Shown piece after piece: positions 1-5,575 of a DNA stretch of 7,323 bases. The position numbers and the translations under genes were made by a program. The notes beneath the pieces are model-generated. The model was not told the origin of the DNA and made no database searches. It saw only the letters and a program-made list of their open reading frames with translations. The stretch comes from an uncultured Finegoldia sp. (GTDB taxonomy: Bacteria; Bacillota; Clostridia; Tissierellales; Peptoniphilaceae). The DNA is taken from assembly GCF_900766215.1 (NCBI RefSeq), contig NZ_CAAFUQ010000056.1, positions 1 to 7,323 of the forward strand, read 5' to 3'. Numbering within the stretch: the stretch's first letter is position 1; every line of letters starts with the position of its first letter.

Positions 1-252
1 AAAGCTGCAGAAGAAGCATTAAACGGAGAAAAAACTCCAGAAGTAGACAAAACAGCACTTCAAACAGAAGCAGATAAAGAAAATGCTACAAAAGCATCAG
101 ACAAGTACAAGAATGCAGACCAAGACAAAAAGGATGCATACGACAAAGCAATAGAAGATGCTAAGAAAGTACTTGAAAACAAAGACGCTACTCAAGAAGA
201 AGTTGACAAAGCAAAAGATGCATTAAAAGCTGCAGAAGAAGGTTTGAATGGT
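1..252 (+). repeat. 75-residue FIVAR repeat (225-base period), one full unit visible
   Basis: The sequence aaagctgcagaagaa at base 1 recurs at base 226 in the same frame, giving a 225-base period. Only one complete unit and the start of the next are inside the window, so copy number is unknown. After the second KAAEEGLNG the protein changes to a different domain. Confidence 0.75.
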
Positions 253-663
253 AAAACAACTCAAGAAGTTGATGCTGACAAGGTGGATCCAGCAGTTCCT
301 GGAAAGACTAAGGTTGAAGATCCTTCTAACTTAACTAAGGACGAAAAAGACAAGGTTAAGGAAGCTATTGAAAAGGCTAATAAGGATAAATTCCCACAAG
401 GAACTAAGGTTGAAATCGGAAAAGACGGATCAGCTACTATCACTTATCCAGATGGATCTAAGGATACTATCAAGGGTAGTGATTTAGTTGAAAAGATTGC
501 CGATGCACCAACTAGACCTTCTAAACCTTCTAAACAAGACAAACCAGCTAAGAACTTACCAAAAGCAGGTATTGAATCAGAAGCTATGATGATGGCTGCT
601 GCAGCTCTATCTACTTTAGGTGGATTGTATGTTTCAAGGAAGAAAAAAGAAGATGAAGAATAA
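1..663 (+). CDS. Cell-wall-anchored FIVAR-repeat surface protein, C-terminal part (5' end outside window)
   Basis: This is the last 220 residues of a sortase-anchored surface protein; the reading frame is open from base 1, so the start lies upstream. Residues 1-9 (KAAEEALNG) recur at 76-84 (KAAEEGLNG), showing a 75-residue helical repeat rich in Lys, Glu, Asp and Ala; the SDKYKNAD and NKDATQEEVDKA signatures are typical of FIVAR modules. A short beta-type segment follows (PQGTKVEIGKDGSATITYPDGS), resembling the Rib-like spacer domains of Gram-positive wall proteins. The end has a Lys/Pro-rich wall-spanning stretch, an LPKAG sorting motif (bases 556-570), a hydrophobic segment (about 583-633) and the charged tail RKKKEDEE. 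It therefore should be covalently linked to peptidoglycan by sortase. FIVAR modules occur in adhesins and host-protein-binding proteins, but the ligand cannot be told from this fragment. It ends with TAA and is followed by a strong terminator. Confidence 0.9.
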   Translation, partial: KAAEEALNGEKTPEVDKTALQTEADKENATKASDKYKNADQDKKDAYDKAIEDAKKVLENKDATQEEVDKAKDALKAAEEGLNGKTTQEVDADKVDPAVPGKTKVEDPSNLTKDEKDKVKEAIEKANKDKFPQGTKVEIGKDGSATITYPDGSKDTIKGSDLVEKIADAPTRPSKPSKQDKPAKNLPKAGIESEAMMMAAAALSTLGGLYVSRKKKEDEE

Positions 664-697
664 ATTATAGATTTTAATTCTGTAGTTTATTGAACTG

Positions 698-727
698 AAA
701 ATACCCGATCGTATGATCGGGTATTTT
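698..727 (+). terminator. Intrinsic terminator of the surface protein gene
   Basis: A perfect 13-base-pair stem (698-710 with 715-727) with a 4-base loop GTAT ends in a T run (723-728). It sits 35 bases after the surface-protein stop codon. The stem is flanked by A's on the left as well, so it may also work on the minus strand for the gene ending at 778. Confidence 0.92.
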
Positions 728-762
728 TGTATGCAAAAATATTTGAATTTCAAAATCCTAAC

Positions 763-787
763 AAAAAAAGAGCCGTATTACAGGCTC
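763..787 (-). terminator. Probable terminator of the minus-strand P-loop gene
   Basis: Read on the minus strand, GAGCC (787-783) pairs with GGCTC (774-770) around an 8-base loop and is followed by seven T's (769-763). The stem is only 5 base pairs and includes the stop codon at 780-778 in its loop, so it is short but correctly built. The stronger hairpin at 698-727 lies behind it. Confidence 0.6.
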
Positions 788-1302
788 GCGTTACTTCGTT
801 GAAGGTATTTTTTTAATTTTGTGAGTTCTTCTTGGTTATTGATTTGAATCCATTTGTGTGAGTAGTGTTTTTTCATGTTGGCGTAGTTTTCTTGTTTTTC
901 CTTGCTGCGTCCATCTATGAGTATCCATTTGATGAATTCAAAATCTAGTTTTTCGGGGCAATTGTCAGCCATGCTTTCTCTGGTTTTGCCACGATATTTG
1001 ATGTAGCGTTTGATGGCTCTTAGTAGGCAATTGAATCTGTTGAAGTTGAGAAAGACTATAATGTCAGATAGTGCTAGTCTTTCTGTTTTCTTTAATTTGT
1101 CGTAGTTTCCATCTATTACCCAATCTTCTTGTTTCATAAAACTTTCTACTATGTTAATTGCTTCGTCAAGGTCACGTTCTTTCCAGTTTTCTGTGAGATT
1201 TACTTGGTCGAGGTGAAGCAATGGAAGATCGTATGTTTGTGATATGTCTTGTGCCAATGTTGATTTGCCGGATGCTGAATATCCGATTATTGAAATTTTC
1301 AC
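778..1302 (-). CDS. P-loop nucleoside kinase-like protein (FlaR / topology-modulation family)
   Basis: This 174-residue cytoplasmic protein starts with a beta strand and Walker A loop, GYSASGKST at residues 7-15 (Lys13, Ser14), followed by HLDQV (30-34) and WVIDGNY (61-67). These are the hallmarks of the small adenylate-kinase-like family often annotated as 'topology modulation protein FlaR' or AAA family ATPase. The middle part is rich in Arg and Lys (RAIKRYIKYRGKTRE), as in the lid region of nucleotide kinases. Family members are predicted NTP-binding phosphotransferases; the substrate is not established, and the name FlaR rests on an old DNA-supercoiling phenotype. The start is GTG at 1302, chosen because AAGGAG lies 6 bases upstream (1314-1309) and the protein begins exactly at the P-loop strand. 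It is a single gene with its own promoter and terminator, divergent from the operon at 1482. Confidence 0.85.
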   Translation of the reverse strand: MKISIIGYSASGKSTLAQDISQTYDLPLLHLDQVNLTENWKERDLDEAINIVESFMKQEDWVIDGNYDKLKKTERLALSDIIVFLNFNRFNCLLRAIKRYIKYRGKTRESMADNCPEKLDFEFIKWILIDGRSKEKQENYANMKKHYSHKWIQINNQEELTKLKKYLQRSNASL

Positions 1303-1338
1303 GTTTATCTCCTTATATTAATATGATCATCTTCTATT

Positions 1339-1367
1339 ATTATATATAATAATGAGTGGGTTGTCAC
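1339..1367 (-). promoter_or_regulatory. Sigma-A-type promoter for the P-loop gene
   Basis: On the minus strand GTGACA (1367-1362, 5 of 6 consensus) and TATAAT (1344-1339, perfect) are separated by 17 bases. Transcription would begin near 1332, giving a leader of about 30 bases before the GTG start. Confidence 0.75.
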
Positions 1368-1396
1368 GTTACTATTTTTGCATTTGATGATATAAT
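1368..1396 (+). promoter_or_regulatory. Extended -10 promoter for the lipoprotein/kinase operon
   Basis: TGATATAAT at 1388-1396 is a perfect extended -10 element (TGnTATAAT). The matching -35 (GTTACT, 1368-1373, 17-base spacer) is weak, as is usual with extended -10 promoters. It would give a 5' leader of about 80 bases. A second, weaker extended -10 (TGTTAAAAT, 1446-1454) lies closer to the start. The -35 region touches that of the divergent promoter, so the two may influence each other. Confidence 0.65.
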
Positions 1397-1481
1397 GTAA
1401 TTAGTGATTTTTGAGGATTTTTATGTGCATAAAAGTCTTAATATATGTTAAAATAATAATTGTTAATTAGGAGATGATAGT

Positions 1482-1901
1482 ATGAAGAGATTGATACCTA
1501 TTGCGATTTTGGTTTTGGTATTGACGACGGGTTGCCTGAGAAAACCGGAACGTTACGAATCGATGAGAAATATGGAAAGAGCAGAGTCTGTGAAACATGA
1601 ATCTACAGAACAAGCTAAGCCTGAGGATTCAAAACCAGAAGATACTACAGAAAAGCCTGCTTCAGAAAATACGGATTCTAACAAACCGGAAGAATTTACT
1701 GAGAAAACTATGAAGGTTACACCAGATATTTTGAATATGAGAAGTGAAGCTAGCACTAATTCTTCTATTGTGACTAAGTTAAAAAAGAATGATGAGCTTA
1801 AGGTTATCGAAGAAACTAAGGATGACGATGGGGCTACTTGGGTTAAGGTTGATTTTAATGGTCAAGTAGGTTTTGTTTCTAAGGAATTTTTGGGTGAGTA
1901 A
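1482..1901 (+). CDS. SH3b-domain lipoprotein heading the tyrosine-kinase-like operon
   Basis: A 139-residue exported lipoprotein. The signal peptide has KR at 2-3, a hydrophobic core (4-14) and a lipobox LTTGC with Cys18 as the lipidated residue. Residues 19-75 form a low-complexity, Glu/Lys/Pro/Ser-rich linker (repeats of KPEDS/KPEDT type), suited to span the wall. Residues about 78-138 form a bacterial SH3 domain: LNMRSEAS (85-ish), a middle strand, and TWVKVDFNGQVGFVSKEFL at the end. SH3b domains commonly bind peptidoglycan or its peptides. The start is ATG 1482 with AGGAG (1469-1473) 8 bases upstream. Its TAA stop is immediately followed by the ATG of the next gene, so the two are surely co-transcribed and probably translationally coupled. 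A peptidoglycan-sensing role for the operon is inferred from the domain, not shown. Confidence 0.88.
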   Translation: MKRLIPIAILVLVLTTGCLRKPERYESMRNMERAESVKHESTEQAKPEDSKPEDTTEKPASENTDSNKPEEFTEKTMKVTPDILNMRSEASTNSSIVTKLKKNDELKVIEETKDDDGATWVKVDFNGQVGFVSKEFLGE

Positions 1902-2681
1902 ATGATTGATGTTAATAGCAAGATAATGGCGGACATGAAGAATGGTTCGAGTAATTTGGATCAGGCTATTGCGACTGCAATTGAATATGCAAGACTTGGT
2001 TACAAGAAGGTTGTGAGTGCGTCGGAGATTTCTACGAATGGTAGGGTTTTGACATCTGATGAAAATCAACTTCTTATCGACAGGATTAATGATGAGCTTG
2101 ATTACCAAAAAATTGATTTTCAGGTGTTGTCGGGCAATTTGATGAGCTGCGATCCTAAGATGATGGAATATTTTCACAATGATTTGATTAGTTCGATTAA
2201 TTATTCCAGATATATTTTGCTTGAGATTCCAAGTACAACTGAATACAAGGATTTGAATAAGTTTATCTACGATATCCAAATCAAAGGTTTTGTTCCGATT
2301 ATCGTTCATCCGGAAAGGTGCAAATACGTCCAAGAAAATCCAGATTATTTGATTTCTTTGAAGGAAAGGGACTGTTTGGTGCAATTGGATATGAGTTCTG
2401 TGGTTAAGCCTAAGTCTAGCAGGTTGTTCAAGACTGCTAAGGAGTTGTTGGACAGGCAAATGGTGGATGTTGTGGCTACGGAATCTGAAAATGCGTATGA
2501 GGCAGAATATATTAGAGATGGGATTAAATCTCTTCATAAGATTATAGATTCGGATTATTTTGATTTGATTATGAGACTTAATCCACAACTTATCGTGGAA
2601 GATGAGAGAATAGACAGGATTACTGTGTTAGAGAAGAAGAGCGGCGGGGTTTTGTCGAAGATTTTTGGTAAGAGGAGATAA
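1902..2681 (+). CDS. CpsB/CapC/YwqE-family PHP protein, catalytic site degenerate (likely pseudophosphatase)
   Basis: The 259-residue length, order and several segments fit the manganese-dependent PHP-type tyrosine phosphatases that dephosphorylate CpsD kinases: YILLEIP (104-110), IKGFVPIIVHPER (127-139), LNPQLIV (226-232) and a basic C-terminus ending in IFGKRR. However, the metal-site motifs are changed. The family's N-terminal DIHxH reads DVNSK (3-7), so both His are lost; the DDG reads KNG (13-15); the TPHH loop reads SASEIS (39-44); the G-x-E-I motif reads GNLM (78-81); and SDxHN reads TESEN (193-197). Only the HPER His136 remains. The reading frame is intact and codon use is ordinary, so this is a conserved-looking but probably inactive protein rather than a pseudogene. 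It begins directly at the lipoprotein stop and ends 1 base before the next ATG. It may act as a binding partner or regulator of the kinase; that is inference. Confidence 0.85.
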   Translation: MIDVNSKIMADMKNGSSNLDQAIATAIEYARLGYKKVVSASEISTNGRVLTSDENQLLIDRINDELDYQKIDFQVLSGNLMSCDPKMMEYFHNDLISSINYSRYILLEIPSTTEYKDLNKFIYDIQIKGFVPIIVHPERCKYVQENPDYLISLKERDCLVQLDMSSVVKPKSSRLFKTAKELLDRQMVDVVATESENAYEAEYIRDGIKSLHKIIDSDYFDLIMRLNPQLIVEDERIDRITVLEKKSGGVLSKIFGKRR

Positions 2682-2682
2682 G

Positions 2683-3321
2683 ATGAGAGATAACTTATTT
2701 GTAAGAACTTTTAAAAATAGGTTTGTGCCTATTGTTTTGGTGACTTTTTTGTTCGGAATTACTATGATTTGCTACGATGTTATGTGGGTGAGACCTGTGT
2801 ACAGCGTGGATTCTAAGGTTGTAGTGAGTGCAAAAAGCGGCAACACTTCCACTACTCAGATAGAAACTGTGAAATCTTTGGTTAAATCGAGAATGGTGTT
2901 GACTGAAGTGAAACAAAACTTGAAATTGAAGCCGAATGTTGAGGATTTGGCTAAAAAAATTAGCATTTCTGATGAAAACTCAAAGATTGTTAGTATAAAT
3001 GTTGAGGATACTGTGATTCAACGTGCAAGAGATATTGCAGATGAATTGGCAGATATCACAGTTAAAAACTCTACTGATGAATATAAAGTTGAGGTGTTGG
3101 AATACTCTTCATCCCCTTTAAAAGCTGTGTCTCCAAATTTGGTTAGAGATACTTTATTGGCTTTACTTGTAGGGTTTTTAATTTCATTGATAATTTGTAT
3201 GGTGAGGGAATCTCACGATGATGTCATGAGAGTGGGCACTAATGTTGAAGATTTGGGAGTAAGTATTATTGGGGATATTCCTTATGTTGATGAAAGGGGT
3301 GCGATGATAGATGAAGGATAA
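2683..3321 (+). CDS. CapA/CpsC/Wzz-like polysaccharide co-polymerase, membrane activator of the kinase
   Basis: A 212-residue membrane protein with two predicted transmembrane helices (about 14-31 and 156-174) flanking an extracytoplasmic domain of about 120 residues, and a cytoplasmic C-terminal tail (175-212). Proline-containing SSPLKAVSPN (143-152) just before the second helix is the typical co-polymerase motif. The tail, with DLGVSIIGDIPYVDE, is the segment that activates the partner ATPase in Gram-positive split kinases. I place the start at ATG 2683, with GAGGAG (2672-2677) 5 bases upstream; an upstream in-frame TTG at 2665 lies before the ribosome binding site and is unlikely. Its end overlaps the kinase gene by 11 bases, consistent with translational coupling. 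It is somewhat short for the family, whose members usually control chain length or assembly of surface polysaccharide. Confidence 0.87.
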   Translation: MRDNLFVRTFKNRFVPIVLVTFLFGITMICYDVMWVRPVYSVDSKVVVSAKSGNTSTTQIETVKSLVKSRMVLTEVKQNLKLKPNVEDLAKKISISDENSKIVSINVEDTVIQRARDIADELADITVKNSTDEYKVEVLEYSSSPLKAVSPNLVRDTLLALLVGFLISLIICMVRESHDDVMRVGTNVEDLGVSIIGDIPYVDERGAMIDEG

Positions 3322-3910
3322 GACTTTGTTTAATGAACAATACAAATATCTTAGAACTAATGTGAAGTTCGCAGGGGCAAATATCAAATCTATCGTGGTT
3401 ACTTCGGGATATTTCGGAGAAGGTAAGACTTCTGTGGCTGCTAACTTGGCGAAAAGCTTCGCTTTGTCCAATCACAAGGTTGTTATTGTGGATATGGATT
3501 TGAGAAGGCCAAGTTTGAGGAATTTCTACGATATCGACACTGAAATCGGCGTTACAAATGTTGTTGTGAACAAGATGGATTTCAATCTTGCTATAAGTCA
3601 CGATGAATCGATATGGGATTTGGATATTATCCACGCTGGAGCTATTCCTCCAAATGCGAACGAACTTATTTCAAGCGATTCTATGAAGAATTTTATTCGT
3701 ATTTTAGAAGATAACTACGATTATGTGATAATCGATACTCCTCCAATCGAAGCTTATTCCGATGCTGTTGTATTGTCAGCGATTTGCGATGCGACTTTGT
3801 TGGTGTACAAGGTTGGAGAAACTAAAAAGAGCGACATCGAAAAATCTATCGATTCAATTAGAAATGTCAACGGCAATTTGATAGGACTTGTACGTATTAA
3901 TGAAAAGTAA
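3311..3910 (+). CDS. CpsD/CapB-like bacterial tyrosine kinase (BY-kinase) without C-terminal tyrosine cluster
   Basis: A 199-residue cytoplasmic P-loop ATPase. Visible motifs are the oligomerisation motif EQYKYLR (9-15; family ExxRxxR with Arg to Lys), Walker A SGYFGEGKTS (32-41, Lys39), Walker A' VVIVDMDLRRP (57-67, Asp61 and Asp63), PPNANEL (113-119) and Walker B VIIDTPP (139-145). All residues for ATP and Mg binding are present. The protein stops at GLVRINEK, right after the last core strand, where family members usually continue for 20 or more residues with several tyrosines that are autophosphorylated; no tyrosine lies after Tyr166. The next 60 bases are a terminator, so this is not a frameshift. 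Start ATG 3311 overlaps the upstream gene, with AAAGGGG at about 3293-3299. It should dock on the activator encoded upstream. Whether it phosphorylates tyrosines at all is open; it could act in trans or simply as an ATPase switch. Confidence 0.87.
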   Translation: MKDKTLFNEQYKYLRTNVKFAGANIKSIVVTSGYFGEGKTSVAANLAKSFALSNHKVVIVDMDLRRPSLRNFYDIDTEIGVTNVVVNKMDFNLAISHDESIWDLDIIHAGAIPPNANELISSDSMKNFIRILEDNYDYVIIDTPPIEAYSDAVVLSAICDATLLVYKVGETKKSDIEKSIDSIRNVNGNLIGLVRINEK

Positions 3911-3912
3911 TT

Positions 3913-3954
3913 ATAGGCTGACTGATTTTAGGCAAATCAGTTGGCTTATTTTTT
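3913..3954 (+). terminator. Terminator ending the lipoprotein-kinase operon
   Basis: A 15-base-pair stem (3913-3927 with 3935-3949) containing three G-T wobble pairs and a 7-base loop runs into six T's (3949-3954). It begins 3 bases after the kinase stop codon and separates the operon from the aldehyde dehydrogenase gene. No clear promoter is visible between it and that gene, so some read-through is possible. Confidence 0.85.
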
Positions 3955-3969
3955 ATAGAGAGGAAAATT

Positions 3970-5295
3970 ATGATTGAAAAATTACGCGAAAGGTCTCAAA
4001 CGGTGTTGTTGAAGCCTTCGATTAGAGTGCTGTATCTGAGAAAACTTAGAGGTTCTGTAAAAAATCACAGGGAAGAGATAATCTCAGTGTTGAAGAAAGA
4101 TATCGGAAAAAGCGAATATGAAGGTTTTATGACTGAGTACGCAACTGTGATGCAGGAGTTAAATTTCTTCATCAATAACACTATAAAACTCGCAAGAGCG
4201 AATAACACTTCTTTTGATTTGCTGACTTTCCCAAACAAAACGGAAATCAGAAACAGAGCATATGGTGTGTGTTTGATTATCAGTCCGTGGAATTATCCGT
4301 TTAATTTGAGTATGATTCCTGTAATTGATGCGATTGCCGCTGGAAATAGTGTGTATTTGATGATGAGCAGGAAGAATCCTAAGGTTAGAGAACTTATGAA
4401 AGAAGTTTTGAAGCCTGTGGAGGATGTCGTTCATCTTGAAAATGACAAAAGTTATGATGAGGTGTTGGAAGAAAAGTTTGATTTCTATTTTTTCACTGGT
4501 AGCAAAAACAGAGGACAGGCTGTGTATAAGAAAGCAGCTGAGAATTTGAAGCCATGTGTGTTGGAATTGGGTGGAAAAAGTCCTTGTATTGTGGACAAAG
4601 ATGTCGATTTGGAAGATACAGCGAAGAAGATTTGTTGGGCGAAGTTCACAAATTCTGGACAAACGTGTGTGGCTGTGGACTATTTGGTGGTTGAAGAAAG
4701 CATCAAGGATAGGTTGCTGCATTATATACTGAAGGAAATCGACGAAAATTATTCTGATATATCTCAGATGTCTAGGATAAAAACAAAGGCGAAATACGAT
4801 GAGTTCAGACGCATTATGATGGATAGGACGGACAGAATCGGTGGGAAATACCACGATGGTGAGATGATTATTGAGCCGTGTGTGTTCACTGATGCGACTT
4901 TTAATGATGAAATAATGAAAGATGAGATATTTGGACCGTTGTTGCCGGTGATTTCGTACTCTGATATCGATGCGATGTTGATGCACATCAGAAGAATGGA
5001 CAATCCGTTGGCGTTTTATGTATTCACTAAGGACAAGAAATTGTGCGACTATATCACGAATTCTGTGGGCTTTGGTGGAGGATGCATCAACGATTGTATG
5101 ATGCACATCTCCAACAATAAGGCGCCTTTTGGTGGATTTGGAAATAGTGGACTTGGTCATTATCATGGCAAATGGGGATTTGACACTTTTTCACACAAAC
5201 AATCAGTCTATGTTTCCAGAAAAATCGACAATCCATTCAGGTTCAAACCATTTACCCAAAAGAAGCTAGATTTGATAAAAAAATTCCTTGGTTAA
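3970..5295 (+). CDS. Aldehyde dehydrogenase, class 3-like (YwdH/ALDH3 type)
   Basis: A 441-residue cytosolic enzyme that would oxidise an aldehyde to its acid with NAD(P)+. The length and lack of an N-terminal extension fit the ALDH3 subgroup (fatty, aromatic or other hydrophobic aldehydes). Visible motifs: PWNYPF (106-111, Asn108 oxyanion hole), FTGS (175-178, cofactor loop), LELGGKSP (198-205, general base Glu199), FTNSGQTC (226-233, nucleophile Cys233), EIFGP (319-323) and PFGGFGNSGLG (386-396). One oddity is that the usual LKPSE cofactor motif reads LMMSR (130-134), so the conserved Lys and Glu are absent. Another is the Cys-rich stretch GGGCINDCMMH (369-379). Start ATG 3970 has AGAGAGGA (3957-3964) 6 bases upstream. 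The C-terminal 44 bases overlap the 3' end of the minus-strand gene at 5252. No partner pathway genes are next to it, so the substrate cannot be assigned. Confidence 0.9.
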   Translation: MIEKLRERSQTVLLKPSIRVLYLRKLRGSVKNHREEIISVLKKDIGKSEYEGFMTEYATVMQELNFFINNTIKLARANNTSFDLLTFPNKTEIRNRAYGVCLIISPWNYPFNLSMIPVIDAIAAGNSVYLMMSRKNPKVRELMKEVLKPVEDVVHLENDKSYDEVLEEKFDFYFFTGSKNRGQAVYKKAAENLKPCVLELGGKSPCIVDKDVDLEDTAKKICWAKFTNSGQTCVAVDYLVVEESIKDRLLHYILKEIDENYSDISQMSRIKTKAKYDEFRRIMMDRTDRIGGKYHDGEMIIEPCVFTDATFNDEIMKDEIFGPLLPVISYSDIDAMLMHIRRMDNPLAFYVFTKDKKLCDYITNSVGFGGGCINDCMMHISNNKAPFGGFGNSGLGHYHGKWGFDTFSHKQSVYVSRKIDNPFRFKPFTQKKLDLIKKFLG

Positions 5296-5539
5296 TTAGA
5301 ACGTAAGCTATTATATAGATGAGAGAGATTAGAGGAATTGTGATTGTGAATTTCTTCTTGTATAATTTGTGCTTGAAGATTATCATGGAGTTCAACGCTC
5401 CTATGAAACCTCCGATTATGCACAAGAATATCAGAATATTTTCAGAGATTCTGTATTTGTTGTGAACGGCTTTTCTTTTATCTATAAGGAAGGCTAGGAA
5501 AGTTATTAAATTGATTATTAAAAAATATATACTAAACAT
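5252..5539 (-). CDS. DUF1294 family small membrane protein
   Basis: A 95-residue integral membrane protein with three predicted transmembrane helices (about 2-19, 35-55, 66-84). The loop IDKRKAVHNKYRISE (19-33) and GGFIGALNSMIIFKHK (43-58) are the recognisable DUF1294 signature (DKxxA...RI.E; GG..GA......HK). The function of the family is unknown. I chose ATG 5539 because GGGTGAT (5549-5543), a good Shine-Dalgarno match, lies just upstream; a TTG at 5551 is in frame but has no site. The stop lies inside the aldehyde dehydrogenase coding region, so the two genes overlap tail to tail by 44 bases and no separate terminator is visible. It is divergent from the pseudouridine synthase, 36 bases apart. 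Confidence 0.83.
   Translation of the reverse strand: MFSIYFLIINLITFLAFLIDKRKAVHNKYRISENILIFLCIIGGFIGALNSMIIFKHKLYKKKFTITIPLISLIYIIAYVLINQGIFLSNLASFG
5528..5533 (+). promoter_or_regulatory. Possible -10 element for the pseudouridine synthase gene
   Basis: TATACT at 5528-5533 in an A/T-rich stretch lies about 40 bases before the ATG at 5576. A convincing -35 at the right spacing is missing, so this is only a candidate. Confidence 0.3.
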
Positions 5540-5555
5540 AACATCACCCAAAATT

Positions 5556-5564
5556 ATTGTACCA
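5556..5564 (-). promoter_or_regulatory. Extended -10 promoter for the DUF1294 gene
   Basis: The minus strand reads TGGTACAAT (5564-5556), an extended -10 (TGnTACAAT). No good -35 is found; that region would lie inside the start of the divergent pseudouridine synthase gene. The leader would be very short, about 10 bases. Confidence 0.45.
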
Positions 5565-5575
5565 TAAGGAGAGAT

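Noticed and set aside
1779..2588. Long open frame of 269 codons on the minus strand
   Set aside because: It lies opposite the CpsB-like gene, is rich in His, Asn, Ile and Arg as expected from antisense reading, has no ribosome binding site or family signature, and the plus-strand gene is clearly homologous to a known family.
2665..2682. Upstream TTG start for the CapA-like protein
   Set aside because: The codons between TTG and ATG 2683 contain the ribosome binding site GAGGAG for the ATG, and the added residues precede the normal start of the family.
3911..3969. Missing tyrosine tail of the kinase hidden by a frameshift
   Set aside because: All frames after the stop run into a hairpin terminator and the next gene's binding site; no tyrosine-rich coding is present.
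4159..5166. Open frame of 335 codons on the minus strand
   Set aside because: It is the antisense shadow of the aldehyde dehydrogenase, whose catalytic motifs are unmistakable on the plus strand; the minus-strand product is His/Arg/Ile-rich with no recognisable domain.
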